A stretch of 64,000 nt of DNA from CAMEON01 sp045531965 (GCA_045531965.1 JAZSFA010000144.1:1-64000); one strand, 5' to 3'. Numbered from the stretch's first letter, positions 24,583-34,140 are shown. Numbers and translations are program-made. Notes: generated by a model not told the origin, from the sequence alone.

Positions 24583-24614
24583 AAAAAAGCCTCCGAAGCA
24601 CATACTTCGGAGGC
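24583..24614 (-). terminator. Terminator of the aminotransferase gene
   Basis: Minus strand GCCTCCGAAG pairs with CTTCGGAGGC and is followed by TTTTTT, 16 bases past the stop at 24630. Confidence 0.9.
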
Positions 24615-24629
24615 ATACGTTTATGAAAT

Positions 24630-25904
24630 TCAATCTGCCAACAGCTTTTCCACGGCGGCCAGACGGAGGCAGACGGTGAGTCCCTCCATGGCGAGGGTCA
24701 GATCTTCAAGAGAGGGGAACGTGGGCGCGATACGGATATTACTGTCAGCGGGATCCTTACCGTAAGGATAAGTGGCACCCACGGTGGTGAGGGTCACGCC
24801 TGCGGCCTTCGCAAGGGCATAAGCACGCTTGGCGGTGCCGGGCATAGTGAACAGGCTCACGAAGTAGCCGCCCTTGGGATTGGTCCAGCGGGCAAAGCCC
24901 GGACCCTTCAGATCCTTATCCAAGGTGGACAGAACGGTGTAGAATTTGGGACGCAGGACGGCGGCCTGCTTTTTCATATGCGCCAAAATGCCCTCGGCGT
25001 TTCCGAAAAATTTAACGTGGCGCATCATGTTCAGCTTATCATAACCGATGGTCTGGATGCCGACGATGGGCATGACCTGTTTCATGTTGCGATCGGACAT
25101 AGCAAAGATGGCCACGCCCGAGCCGGGGAAGGAGATCTTGGAGGTGGAGGCGAAATAGAACACGCGATCCACGGTGCCCACCTTTTCGCATTCCTTGAAG
25201 ATGTCCAGAAGGGTGTCGCTGACACCGTCATAGAGATCATGTACCACGTAGGCGTTGTCCCAGAAGATGCGGAAATCGGGTGCGGCGGTCTTCATGGCAG
25301 CCAGGCGGCGCACCGTATCGTCAGAATAGGTATAGCCGTCGGGGTTGGAATACTTGGGACAGCACCAGATGCCCTTGACAGCGGGATCGGCTACCAACGC
25401 TTCCACGGCATCCATATCGGGCCCGTCGGGGTTCATGTCCACGGGGATCATCTCGATGCCCAAGGACTCGCAGATGGCGAAGTGACGGTCATAGCCGGGG
25501 GCGGGACAAATGAATTTGATGCTTCCCTGCTTGATCCAGGGCTCACCGTCGCAGTTGCCGTAGAGCATACAGCGGGCCACCGCGTCGTACATGAGCTTGA
25601 GGGAGGAGTTGCCGCCGATAAACAGGTTCTTCTCAGGAATGTCCAAAAGGTCGGAGAACAGCTTCTTGGCCTCGGGCGTACCCTCCAAAAGTCCGTAGTT
25701 ACGGCAATCGAAGCCGCCGCCCGTCTTGCAGTCTTCGGCGTTCAGGCAATCCAGCATTTCAGTCGTAATATCCAGTTGCTCGGCACCGGGCTTACCGCGG
25801 GACAGATCCAGCTTGAGACCGCGGGCGCAAAACGCATCGTAGGCGGTCTGCAGACGCGCCTGCTCTGCTTCCAGCTCGGCACGGGACATATCGGTATATT
25901 TCAT
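24630..25904 (-). CDS. PLP-dependent aminotransferase, probably aspartate aminotransferase (class I, subgroup Ic)
   Basis: 424 residues from the ATG at 25904; GGAGG lies about 10 bases upstream, and the longer frame to 25925 would begin before that site. N-terminal LDLSRGKPGAEQLDIT is characteristic of a bacterial aspartate aminotransferase subgroup of about 430 residues. Further features are the substrate/PLP region CPKYSNPDGYTYSD, FWDNAYVVHDL, and the PLP lysine in FASTSKISFPGSG; the Arg binding the substrate carboxylate is in NIRIAPTFP. It transfers the aspartate amino group to 2-oxoglutarate in cytoplasmic amino acid metabolism. It has its own promoter and terminator. Confidence 0.9.
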   Translation of the reverse strand: MKYTDMSRAELEAEQARLQTAYDAFCARGLKLDLSRGKPGAEQLDITTEMLDCLNAEDCKTGGGFDCRNYGLLEGTPEAKKLFSDLLDIPEKNLFIGGNSSLKLMYDAVARCMLYGNCDGEPWIKQGSIKFICPAPGYDRHFAICESLGIEMIPVDMNPDGPDMDAVEALVADPAVKGIWCCPKYSNPDGYTYSDDTVRRLAAMKTAAPDFRIFWDNAYVVHDLYDGVSDTLLDIFKECEKVGTVDRVFYFASTSKISFPGSGVAIFAMSDRNMKQVMPIVGIQTIGYDKLNMMRHVKFFGNAEGILAHMKKQAAVLRPKFYTVLSTLDKDLKGPGFARWTNPKGGYFVSLFTMPGTAKRAYALAKAAGVTLTTVGATYPYGKDPADSNIRIAPTFPSLEDLTLAMEGLTVCLRLAAVEKLLAD

Positions 25905-25982
25905 ATTGAGGAAACCTCCGCACAATTCACAAATTTTCGGGAGACGAGCTTATACCAAAGCCGCCTCCTCAAACCGCTGTAC

Positions 25983-26011
25983 ATTATAACACATTCTTTT
26001 CAAAAAAGCAA
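25983..26011 (-). promoter_or_regulatory. Promoter of the aminotransferase gene
   Basis: Minus strand TTGCTT, 17 bases, TATAAT, about 80 bases before the start at 25904. Confidence 0.75.
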
Positions 26012-26121
26012 GAGGTATTTTCATAAAATGCAAAAATTTTATATTTTTTCCTTTTCAAGGGAATCAAACGGGGATGTGTTGCAGGATTTTGTGGATTTCT
26101 TGCAAAGAAGGCCTACAAGAA

Positions 26122-26146
26122 GCCCCACCTCACGAGGAGGTGGGGC
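26122..26146 (-). terminator. Strong hairpin after the BspA-like gene
   Basis: GCCCCACCTC and GAGGTGGGGC form perfect 10-base arms around a 5-base loop, 6 bases past the stop at 26152. The following minus-strand sequence (TTCTTG) is only moderately T-rich, so it may act as a terminator or an mRNA 3'-end stabiliser. Nothing else is seen in 26012-26121. Confidence 0.65.
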
Positions 26147-26151
26147 AGAGA

Positions 26152-27714
26152 TCAGGATTCGGATTTTGAAAGGTCGCCATCAGTGCAGTGGATTGTATAA
26201 TTTTCTGTATTTCTATCCCACCCTGTATTTTTACTGATAGCCCGCCACTCGGCTTTTGTACCTGCAAAAGTAATATTTGTGAGACTTTCACAACTGTAAA
26301 AGACATCATGACCGATATTCGTTATACTTCTGGGAAGTACGATACTCGTCAGTCTATTACAATTCTGAAACACATCATCTTCAATACTCCTCACACCGTC
26401 GGGAATTACCATACTTGTCAGACCACTGCAACCACAAAAAGTCATCTCCTCGATGCTTGTGACTTCGCTCGGGATTATAATATTTGTTAGGTTCACACAT
26501 TTTTCGAAAGCTCCATAACCGATGCTCTTTATACCGTCGGGGATAGTAATACTTTTCAATTTAGTACAGCCTGAAAAAGTCCTACCCTCAATGCGTGTAA
26601 CTTTGTCCGGAATTATAAAATTTGTTAGGTTCACACAATTTTCAAACGCTCCATAACCGATGCTCTTTATACTGTCGGGAATGATAATACTTTTCAATTT
26701 AGTACAACCTGAAAAAGTCATATCCGCAATACATCTAACTTTGTCCGGGATATCAATACTTGTTAAACTCGCACAATTTTCAAATGCAGAGCCAGCAATA
26801 TCCTCCACTCCATCAGGAATCACAATATTTGCCAATCTATTGCAGCCGGAAAATGCAAACTGACCTATGCTTGTCACACTATCGGGGATTTCAATGCTCG
26901 TTAGATTTCTGCAATTACTGAACATCGAAAAACTAATATATTCTATACCATCAGGAATCACGATACTCGTCAAACTACTGCAACCGTGGAACAATTGCAT
27001 CCCGAGCTGTGTGACATTGTCGGGAATAGCGATGTCAATCAAATCCCAACACCCTAAAAAAGCACTCCCTTCGATACGCTCTAAGCTTTCGGGAAGAATC
27101 ACAGTTTTTAACTCTCTGCACTCCATAAATGCGTATTCACCAATACAAGTCACGCCCTCCGGAATATGCACGCTGGTAAAGCCGCGTTCACCTTTAAATG
27201 CATTACTATAAATTCCTACTACAGGAAGACCATCCGGAGATGTAGCGGGAATCACTATGTCCCGATCTGTGCAACTTCCCTTCCCGGCAACACAACAAGT
27301 GCCATCATCATTTATGCTAAAAACTAACCCTTCGCTTGGTTTTAACATATGACACACTTCGCATCTTCCATCCACATAGGTATGTCCCCAAGCCTCTAAT
27401 GTTTCTTCCTCTACCGTCTGACACCAACATCTCCGTTCTTTCAACCCCGTTTCGGTACAAGTGGGATCTTTTACGATGGACCAATCCCCCCACGTGTGTC
27501 CTACCGATTCCACCGTCTCAAAGCGCACGTCTCCGCATTCGCAGACATATTTTCTGCTACCGTCAAAAGCACATTCGGGTTCAACTTCAAAGCCTGCGTC
27601 ATACCAAACATGATAATCGTGCGAAGTCTCAGTATCGGCATCTTTTTTATCACAAGCGGTTAAAGTCAAGAGTAAAAGCAAAACAGCAATCACGCTCAGT
27701 TTAAATGTTTTCAT
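26152..27714 (-). CDS. BspA-like leucine-rich repeat surface lipoprotein
   Basis: 520 residues. Lipobox LTLTAC at the N-terminus; residues ~30-125 hold Cys-rich repeats of the GHTWGDW and DPTCTETG type common in clostridial surface proteins; from about 145 onward run some 14 BspA-type repeats of 23 residues (for example SIGYGAFENCVNLTNFIIPD). Such proteins bind host or matrix ligands or other cells. Two adjacent 46-residue blocks are almost identical and correspond to a 138-base tandem duplication at 26470-26745. The ribosome site is AAGGAGG. A broken relative lies at 48680-49122. Confidence 0.9.
   Translation of the reverse strand: MKTFKLSVIAVLLLLLTLTACDKKDADTETSHDYHVWYDAGFEVEPECAFDGSRKYVCECGDVRFETVESVGHTWGDWSIVKDPTCTETGLKERRCWCQTVEEETLEAWGHTYVDGRCEVCHMLKPSEGLVFSINDDGTCCVAGKGSCTDRDIVIPATSPDGLPVVGIYSNAFKGERGFTSVHIPEGVTCIGEYAFMECRELKTVILPESLERIEGSAFLGCWDLIDIAIPDNVTQLGMQLFHGCSSLTSIVIPDGIEYISFSMFSNCRNLTSIEIPDSVTSIGQFAFSGCNRLANIVIPDGVEDIAGSAFENCASLTSIDIPDKVRCIADMTFSGCTKLKSIIIPDSIKSIGYGAFENCVNLTNFIIPDKVTRIEGRTFSGCTKLKSITIPDGIKSIGYGAFEKCVNLTNIIIPSEVTSIEEMTFCGCSGLTSMVIPDGVRSIEDDVFQNCNRLTSIVLPRSITNIGHDVFYSCESLTNITFAGTKAEWRAISKNTGWDRNTENYTIHCTDGDLSKSES
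26470..26745. repeat. 138-base tandem duplication within the BspA-like gene
   Basis: Two adjacent units (about 26470-26607 and 26608-26745) are nearly identical in DNA; for example TTTGTTAGGTTCACACA recurs exactly 138 bases apart. Each unit encodes two LRRs, so repeat number can change in frame. Confidence 0.75.
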
Positions 27715-27769
27715 GTTTCCCTCCTTGTAAATGGGCTCTCCAATAACTTTTTAGAAAGGATGCTGTTGT

Positions 27770-30319
27770 TCATTTCGGAGGATGATCCTCCCCATCCATA
27801 CGCGTCCAAAATCTTTGGAGATGCTCTTTCAGGGACATTGGATCTCCCACCGCGGTCATATTTTTCCAATGGGAAGGATACAAGCGGGTATAGGGCGGTG
27901 CGGCAAATCGGTCATCCAGAAGGACTACCACACCTTTATCCTCGGGACGGCGGATGACTCGTCCCGCAGCCTGCAACACGCGGTTCATACCGGGATAGGT
28001 ATAAGCATAGGCATACCCTTCCCCTTCCCTGTTTTCACTGTAATACTCCGCCATAATGTTGCGTAGTGACGAAAGACCGGGAATGCCCACACCCAACACA
28101 ATGACGCCGATAAGGCTGTTACCCGGCAGGTCCACGCCCTCGGAAAAAGAGCCTCCGAGCACGCAAAAACCAACCTTCAATTTGGCATCTTCCTCGTTTG
28201 CGGAAAAGGCGGCAATAAACGCGTCTCTCTCCGCGGCGGTCATCCCCTGCTTTTGTACCAGTAGCCGCACTTTGGGATACTTCTTGGCAAAAGCCTCCTG
28301 TACTTGTTGCATATAGTCATAGGAGGGAAAATAAACCAGGTAATGTCCCTTCTTCGCTGACACAGTTGCGGCGATATAGGATATCACTTGTCGCAGCGCG
28401 TTTTGTCGGTTTTCCTGCCTCAGGCTGATATGATCTGCCACAGCAACACACAGGTGGTCAGACGGGAACGGAGACTCAAAGGAAACGCAGACGCATTCAT
28501 TACCCCCACCCAAAATATCAGCGAAATAGTCCTGCGGGGTCAACGTGGCGGAAAACAGTACCCGTGACACCGCTTTTTGAAGAAGAGGTTTCAGGATAGC
28601 GGAAGGATCCAGGCATATAAGGCTGACGCGAATTTCTTCTCCGTCCACCTCCGTCAGCGTAGCATAATGTCGGTCATAATAAGCGCTTGCCGTCCGAAAG
28701 GCACGAAGCGCGGATGCCAGTTGATCCACCACGTTATACATGGGGTGGGTAGCATGAAGACGCAACCATGCGTCATACTTTTTACAAAGGACGTTAACGG
28801 TTTCCATCAAGAGAAGCGGTGCTTCCCGCCGAAGCTCTGCCCCACGTCTGACCCCATCGCTGTTTTCGGTCATATTATCCCGACATAGTAGCGCTTCTTG
28901 GCGCAGATCCCCTAAAAGATCATCCATAGTCAATGCAGGTGTTGCGGCTCTGCTTTCAGGTGCGTCTTCATCTTCAAAAATCAAGTTTTTCTTCATTTTT
29001 AGAGATGCTTCATCAAAAGTATGCAACGCATCCTGATAGTTTGTCAACTCCCGATAAGACAACGTAGCACTGTACAGATCCCTGGCACGGTCCGCCAGAT
29101 TATGCGCTTCGTCCACAAGGAAAATATACCGGTGTCCTTTGGTATGAGGAATACCCTCGGAAAAATATCGTTTTAAATATACCGAGGGAGAAAAGACATA
29201 GTTATAATCGCAGATCACAATATCGCACCGCTCAGACAGATCAAGGGACAGCTCATACGGGCATACCCCTCCTTTTTCGGCGGCCACCTGAATGACAGCT
29301 GGCGTAAACACCCCCGTATGGGTCTCTAAAAGTTCTTGAATCACGGTTTCAACACGGTCATAATATCCCTTCGCGCGCGGACAAAGATCCGGATTACAAT
29401 ATCTTGTGAGACGTCCTTCGGCTTGTTTGGCTGACGGATTGCCACACATAGGTTCACGGGCAGCAAGCACTAAAGCACGGAGTGGAACCCCTGTGGCTAT
29501 CATTTTTTCAACCGCGCCCACAGCCTCGCGGCGTGTCGCCGACTTGGCTGTCAAATAGAAAATCTGATCACAACGTCCTTCTCCCAAACATCTTACTGCA
29601 GGATAGAGCGTCGAAATGGTTTTGCCGATCCCTGTGGGGGCTTGGGCAACGACCGTCTCCTTATGGCGCATATCCCGCCAGCATTCACGGATCATATCCT
29701 CTTGCTCCGGGCGAAGATGAGGATAAGGAAATCTGGCTTTTTTTGCCGCAGGACGCATGATAACATCCCGATTCCGAAGGTCACGTGCCCGGGGAAGCAC
29801 AATGTTCAACATAGAGATAAAAGCTTCTCTCAGCTGATTGATCGGCATATGTGCATCCTGATAATAAATCTCGCCGTCCGATGTGTGTACGTAGGTCAAC
29901 CGAAGGATGACCTGCGAAAGGGACTTGGACAGGGCAAGAAAGTAGCCATAGCAAATCAGTTGTGCCATGTCCTCTTGTCTTAAAAAACTGTCAAAGCCCT
30001 GTCCCATAGGACGGGACAGGGTCTTGATTTCCTCAATGATGTAGTCGCCGCTTTTGTCATCGATCAGCACACCGTCGGCGCGACCGCTGATCAGAAAAGT
30101 CACTTCTTCCATGCGGCATTCGTGGCGGAGTGTTACTTCCGCGTGGTAGGCAGAACCATACTCGCCTTGGAGTCTTTGATGGATCTCCCTGCCTACCCGA
30201 GCCGCTTCAAACCGAGATACGGGCGCATGACGTGTATCCAAATCTCCGGAAAGGGAGGTCAAAGCGCACAGTTCGCGGACGGACAATTCTATTTTGTCTT
30301 CTTTAAGGTTATAGTACAC
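27770..30319 (-). CDS. Nuclease-helicase fusion (RecB/Cas4-like nuclease plus XPD/DinG-like Fe-S helicase)
   Basis: 849 residues, GTG start at 30319 behind AAGGAG. The N-terminal ~190 residues are a PD-(D/E)xK nuclease with His48, Asp82 (ISGRADGV), Glu97 and Lys99 (IIEEIKT) and a Q-x-Y motif (AQLICYGYFLA). A superfamily 2 helicase follows: Walker A APTGIGKT, an iron-sulphur cysteine set (MCGN, RYCNPDLCP, VCPYE), DEAH box FLVDEAHNLADR, and C-terminal motif VLQAAGRVIRRPEDKG. XPD/DinG enzymes unwind DNA 5' to 3' in repair; the fused nuclease suggests coupled unwinding and cutting. Single-gene unit with its own promoter. Confidence 0.9.
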   Translation of the reverse strand: MYYNLKEDKIELSVRELCALTSLSGDLDTRHAPVSRFEAARVGREIHQRLQGEYGSAYHAEVTLRHECRMEEVTFLISGRADGVLIDDKSGDYIIEEIKTLSRPMGQGFDSFLRQEDMAQLICYGYFLALSKSLSQVILRLTYVHTSDGEIYYQDAHMPINQLREAFISMLNIVLPRARDLRNRDVIMRPAAKKARFPYPHLRPEQEDMIRECWRDMRHKETVVAQAPTGIGKTISTLYPAVRCLGEGRCDQIFYLTAKSATRREAVGAVEKMIATGVPLRALVLAAREPMCGNPSAKQAEGRLTRYCNPDLCPRAKGYYDRVETVIQELLETHTGVFTPAVIQVAAEKGGVCPYELSLDLSERCDIVICDYNYVFSPSVYLKRYFSEGIPHTKGHRYIFLVDEAHNLADRARDLYSATLSYRELTNYQDALHTFDEASLKMKKNLIFEDEDAPESRAATPALTMDDLLGDLRQEALLCRDNMTENSDGVRRGAELRREAPLLLMETVNVLCKKYDAWLRLHATHPMYNVVDQLASALRAFRTASAYYDRHYATLTEVDGEEIRVSLICLDPSAILKPLLQKAVSRVLFSATLTPQDYFADILGGGNECVCVSFESPFPSDHLCVAVADHISLRQENRQNALRQVISYIAATVSAKKGHYLVYFPSYDYMQQVQEAFAKKYPKVRLLVQKQGMTAAERDAFIAAFSANEEDAKLKVGFCVLGGSFSEGVDLPGNSLIGVIVLGVGIPGLSSLRNIMAEYYSENREGEGYAYAYTYPGMNRVLQAAGRVIRRPEDKGVVVLLDDRFAAPPYTRLYPSHWKNMTAVGDPMSLKEHLQRFWTRMDGEDHPPK

Positions 30320-30358
30320 ACTGAGGTCTCCTTTCCCACCGTATTTTCAGCTTCATTT

Positions 30359-30387
30359 ATTATAGCCAATTCTTCAAAAAAAGTCAA
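30359..30387 (-). promoter_or_regulatory. Promoter of the nuclease-helicase gene
   Basis: Minus strand TTGACT, 17 bases, TATAAT, about 40 bases before the GTG start at 30319. Confidence 0.82.
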
Positions 30388-30448
30388 TCCCCCACCCTGA
30401 ATTTAAGTGCAAATTGTCGAAAAAATCTTGTCCCAACTGCGGGTTTCT

Positions 30449-30477
30449 CTTGACTTTTCACCAAAAGAGTGATATGA
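30449..30477 (+). promoter_or_regulatory. Promoter of the alpha-L-rhamnosidase gene
   Basis: TTGACT, 17 bases, TATGAT, about 48 bases before the ATG at 30526. It is back to back with the nuclease-helicase promoter. Confidence 0.75.
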
Positions 30478-30525
30478 TATAAATGGTATATTATAAGATT
30501 CTTTCATTGAAAGGACGTCAAAAAT

Positions 30526-33075
30526 ATGATCTATATCAAACAGCTATATTTGGATGGAACCCCCATCTCCCCCTGCTGCACCGACATCTGCGAATTTTCT
30601 CCCAAGCACGCCACCCCCGTTCTCTCCTGGGCTGTGGGCGGCGGCAACCCCGACGACAAGCAGGTGGCCTATACCCTCACCGTAGAGATCAGCGGCGAGA
30701 CCGTCTTTGACAGCGGCCGGGTGGAAACCTCCCGCCAGTCCGCTCTGCTGGACGGCTTCACCTTCCCCGCGGGGGCTTTGGCAGAGGTAACCGTGATCGT
30801 AGAATCTGCCACCGAAAAGACCGAGCCCTACTCCGTCACCCTGTTCAACGGATGTCTCGACACCTTCCCCGGCGAGTGGATCACATCAAGTGAGGATCAG
30901 GGCGAGCGGGTTCTGCTCTTCGTCAAGGATATTACCATCGACAAGCCCGTGAAGGACGCGATTCTGTACTACTGCGGATTGGGGTATCATAAAGCCTATC
31001 TTAATAACTGTCAGCTCAACGCCGACTACTTGGATCCCGCCCACGCAAACTACGTGAGGACCTGTTACTATAAAGTCGATCTCTACGCAAACGAGTACCT
31101 GACCGAAGGAGCCAACCGACTGGAGATTCAGGTCGCCCCCGGCTGGCGCAAGAACGGCACCGACTTCATGTGGCAGATGCTGGGTGAGCGCAAGATCGAG
31201 TTCTACGGCGACAGCGTCCTGTGGGCATATCTCCACATTGACTATGAGGACGGCACCACCGAGGATATTGCTACCGACGACACGTGGGAATGCGCCCTCG
31301 ACCCCCGTACCTCCTCCATCTTCAACGGCGAGACCTTTGATGCCGCGCTGAATAAGGATTTTGACGACTGCGAAAAGATCCCCGTCAAGACCACCGCCGC
31401 CCCCGGCGGAGAGATGCGCCCCATGATCCTCCAGCCCATCCAGAACAATGATTTCTATTTCCCCAAAGAGATCACTACCCCCAAGCCGGGCGTATTTGTG
31501 GTAGACTTCGGGCAGAATATCGCGGGTGTGGTGAGGCTGGAGCTTCCCGAGAACATGAAGGCAGGGCAGACCGTTACCATGGTACACACCGAGGAGCTGA
31601 ACGAGGACGGCACGGTGTACACCGACGTTCTGCGAGGCGCCAAGCAAACCGACACCTACATCGCCACGGGTGACGAACGCGATCTGCCCGCGTGGATGCC
31701 CGAGTTCACCTACCACGGCTTCCGCTACTGCCAGATCACGGGTCTTGACCGACTGGACAAGGAAGATATTTGCGCCTGTCTCATCCATACCGACATGGAG
31801 AACAAGTCCTCCTTCACCTGCGGCTCCCCCATGGTCAACGCCATTCAGGAAGCTCTGGTCATGACCGAGCGGGACAACATGCACTCCATCCTCACCGACT
31901 GCCCCCAGCGCGACGAGCGCATGGCGTGGATGAACGACGCTACCGTGCGCTTTGAGGAAACCCCCTACAACTTCGATGCCTCCCGCATCTTCCCCAAGAT
32001 CCTCCAGGACATCAAGAACGAGCAGCGCGCCGAGGGTCAGTTCACCTGCTGTGCCCCCTTCATCTACGGCGGACTCCCCGCCGATCCCGTCTGCTCCTCC
32101 TACCTCGTAGCCGCCAAGGAGGCCCTGATGCACTACGGCGAGCTGGGGGCTGTGGACGAGTTCTTCGACGGCATGGCCGCCTGGGAGGACTACCTCCTGT
32201 CCCGCAGTCCCGACGGCACCGTGGACTACTCCTACTACGGCGACTGGGCGGCTCCCGCCTACGCTTGTCTGAGCGACGAGGGCGCACCCAGCGCGGTGAC
32301 CCCCGGTGTGGTCATGTCCACGGGCTATTCCTACTACAACTGCAAGCTCCTGTCCGACTTCGCCCGCCGCACGGGTCGCACCGAGGCCGAGGTCAAGTAT
32401 ACCGAGCGTGCCGAGTACGTAAGAAAAGCCTTCCTGGACAAGTGGTTTGAACCCGAAACGGGCAAGGTGGCTACCGGCTCCATGGGCTGTCAGGCCTTCG
32501 CCCTGTGGCTGGGGATCCTGCCCGCCGAGTACGAGCAGAAGGCCGCCGAGGTCATGCGAAACGACTTGGTGGAGAAGAACTACAAGTTCACCACGGGCAA
32601 CCTCAACACCCGCTACCTCATGGATATGCTGACCAAGCACGGCTACATCGAGGATGCGTGGAAGGTCATCACCTCGGAGGAGTACCCCTCCTTCGGCTAT
32701 ATGTTCCAGAACGAGGCCACCACCATTTGGGAGCGCTTCGAGCTGAAGAAGAACCCCAACATGAACTCCCACAACCATCCCATGTACGGCGCGGTTGGCT
32801 ACTGGTTCTACGCCTATCTCGGCGGTATCATCCCCACAGAACCCGGCTTTAGCCGTGTCTCCATCAAGCCCTACTTCCCCGAAAAACTGTTGTCCTGCCA
32901 CGCCGTGGTGGATACCGTCATGGGCGAGATCTCGGTGCGGTGGTCCAAGCGCTACGGCAAGCTCTACCTGTTTATCCAGACTCCCTTCGGTGTCACTGCC
33001 GACGTGGATTTCGACGGTAAGGTAACCACCGTGGGGGCGGGGTATCACGTGTTTGAGAAGGAATTGGACGAGTAA
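30526..33075 (+). CDS. Alpha-L-rhamnosidase (GH78)
   Basis: 849 residues, typical for GH78. N-terminal beta-sandwich modules include a lectin-like region (GLGYHKAYLNNCQLNADYLD, then LEIQVAPGWRKNG). The (alpha/alpha)6 barrel holds the catalytic acidic motif DCPQRDERMAWMNDA, and a C-terminal beta domain ends with WSKRYGKLYLFIQTPFG. It removes terminal alpha-L-rhamnose from plant pectin side chains or flavonoid glycosides by inversion. No signal peptide is seen, so it probably acts on imported oligosaccharides. Codons are strongly GC-ending compared with the neighbouring helicase gene. The two duplicated lipoproteins follow on the same strand. Confidence 0.93.
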   Translation: MIYIKQLYLDGTPISPCCTDICEFSPKHATPVLSWAVGGGNPDDKQVAYTLTVEISGETVFDSGRVETSRQSALLDGFTFPAGALAEVTVIVESATEKTEPYSVTLFNGCLDTFPGEWITSSEDQGERVLLFVKDITIDKPVKDAILYYCGLGYHKAYLNNCQLNADYLDPAHANYVRTCYYKVDLYANEYLTEGANRLEIQVAPGWRKNGTDFMWQMLGERKIEFYGDSVLWAYLHIDYEDGTTEDIATDDTWECALDPRTSSIFNGETFDAALNKDFDDCEKIPVKTTAAPGGEMRPMILQPIQNNDFYFPKEITTPKPGVFVVDFGQNIAGVVRLELPENMKAGQTVTMVHTEELNEDGTVYTDVLRGAKQTDTYIATGDERDLPAWMPEFTYHGFRYCQITGLDRLDKEDICACLIHTDMENKSSFTCGSPMVNAIQEALVMTERDNMHSILTDCPQRDERMAWMNDATVRFEETPYNFDASRIFPKILQDIKNEQRAEGQFTCCAPFIYGGLPADPVCSSYLVAAKEALMHYGELGAVDEFFDGMAAWEDYLLSRSPDGTVDYSYYGDWAAPAYACLSDEGAPSAVTPGVVMSTGYSYYNCKLLSDFARRTGRTEAEVKYTERAEYVRKAFLDKWFEPETGKVATGSMGCQAFALWLGILPAEYEQKAAEVMRNDLVEKNYKFTTGNLNTRYLMDMLTKHGYIEDAWKVITSEEYPSFGYMFQNEATTIWERFELKKNPNMNSHNHPMYGAVGYWFYAYLGGIIPTEPGFSRVSIKPYFPEKLLSCHAVVDTVMGEISVRWSKRYGKLYLFIQTPFGVTADVDFDGKVTTVGAGYHVFEKELDE

Positions 33076-33085
33076 ACCCATTTAC

Positions 33086-33169
33086 CGTAGGGGCGCATTC
33101 CATATGCGCCCGAAATATCCGCATAATGGGCGGATAGTCGAGCGCGCTCGGGGAGAATCCGCCCCTACG
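33086..33169. repeat. Dispersed GTAGGGG palindromic element, copy 2
   Basis: Inverted ends CGTAGGGGCG and CGCCCCTACG (one mismatch beyond 10 bases) enclose GGGCGCAT / ATGCGCCC and GGGCGGAT / ATCCGCCC hairpins, matching copy 1 at 2541 with a longer middle. It fills the gap between the rhamnosidase and the first lipoprotein. Confidence 0.75.
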
Positions 33170-33193
33170 ACCAACATACGAAAGGAGAACTTC

Positions 33194-34126
33194 ATGAAAA
33201 AGCTGCTGACCATCACCCTCGCCGCCCTTCTCTGCCTGTCTTCCTTGGGGCTTTACGGCTGTGGATCATCCGATCTTCCCGAAGAAACTGCGACTGAATC
33301 CGAAACAGAATACGATCCCGCCCTTGGCAAATACCTGGGCGTTCCCATTTTGGAAGTTCGTGATGATGGCCTTTACAAAGCCGAATTTGATGAATCTCCG
33401 CTGTACGAATACGACGATCACTTGGATAAGATAGAGTTTTTACTTCGTCTGAAAAACGGCCTCGAACCCTGCGAGGGAGATTGGGTTTCCATCAAGTTTA
33501 CAGGCTTTACGGGTGAGACGATTGACGGTTTGCCCGTGTGCGAAACCAGTAACGCCCGCTTCCTTAACATGGAAAGCCCCACAGACAAACCCGTCATCTA
33601 TCTCTACCCCACCGTTCCCACCGAGGTCTCGGTCACACTCACCCTTGACGGCCGTCTCACCTGCACCTATCCCGACTACGGCAAGGGCTGGAACAGCTTC
33701 ACAGCCCACCCCGACGGCACTCTGACCTTCCCTGACGGCAAGGAGTATTATTGCCTCTACTGGGAGGGCATCCAAAACGCCGAGTGGGACTTCTCCCGTG
33801 GCTTCTGCGTGAAGGGCGAGGACACCGCCGCATTCCTGGAATGGGCACTGGCTGAGCAAGGTCTGACCCCCCGCGAGGCCAATGAGTTCATCATCTACTG
33901 GCTGCCTCGGATGCAGGACAATCCCTACAACGTCATTGCCTTCCAGACCGACGCCTACACCGACACCGCGGTTTTGGAGATCACCCCCAAGCCCGACAGC
34001 CTCCTTCGCGTCATGATGGCCTTCTACCCCTCCGACGAGGCGGTAGAGATAGAGGCGCAGAGCTTTGAAGGCTTTGAACGCGAGGGCTTTGTGGTCGTGG
34101 AATGGGGCGGAGTCGAGGTGGAATAA
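33194..34126 (+). CDS. KPVIYLYP-domain surface lipoprotein (first copy)
   Basis: 310 residues from the ATG at 33194 (AAAGGAG site). Signal peptide with lipobox (LGLYGC). A variable region (~25-140) is followed by a conserved domain beginning KPVIYLYPTVPTEVS, about 175 residues long with LTCTYPDYGKGWNSF and EYYCLYWEG. I recognise the KPVIYLYP start as recurring in uncharacterised secreted bacterial proteins; the function is unknown. The same domain, nearly identical in DNA, is repeated in the next gene at 34198, so this is a recent duplication or gene conversion. Confidence 0.85.
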   Translation: MKKLLTITLAALLCLSSLGLYGCGSSDLPEETATESETEYDPALGKYLGVPILEVRDDGLYKAEFDESPLYEYDDHLDKIEFLLRLKNGLEPCEGDWVSIKFTGFTGETIDGLPVCETSNARFLNMESPTDKPVIYLYPTVPTEVSVTLTLDGRLTCTYPDYGKGWNSFTAHPDGTLTFPDGKEYYCLYWEGIQNAEWDFSRGFCVKGEDTAAFLEWALAEQGLTPREANEFIIYWLPRMQDNPYNVIAFQTDAYTDTAVLEITPKPDSLLRVMMAFYPSDEAVEIEAQSFEGFEREGFVVVEWGGVEVE

Positions 34127-34140
34127 CCCCTGACATTCAA

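Noticed and set aside
26122..26146. Hairpin resembling an IS200/IS605-type end
   Set aside because: No transposase or second end nearby; it sits directly behind a stop codon and is better explained as a 3'-end hairpin.
26470..27140. Regularly spaced repeats that could suggest a CRISPR array
   Set aside because: The period of 69 bases is the 23-residue LRR unit in a continuous coding frame; there are no constant repeats with unique spacers.
30886..33081. 731-residue open frame on the minus strand
   Set aside because: It mirrors the alpha-L-rhamnosidase, whose GC-ending codons leave the antisense frame open; no ribosome site or family motifs.
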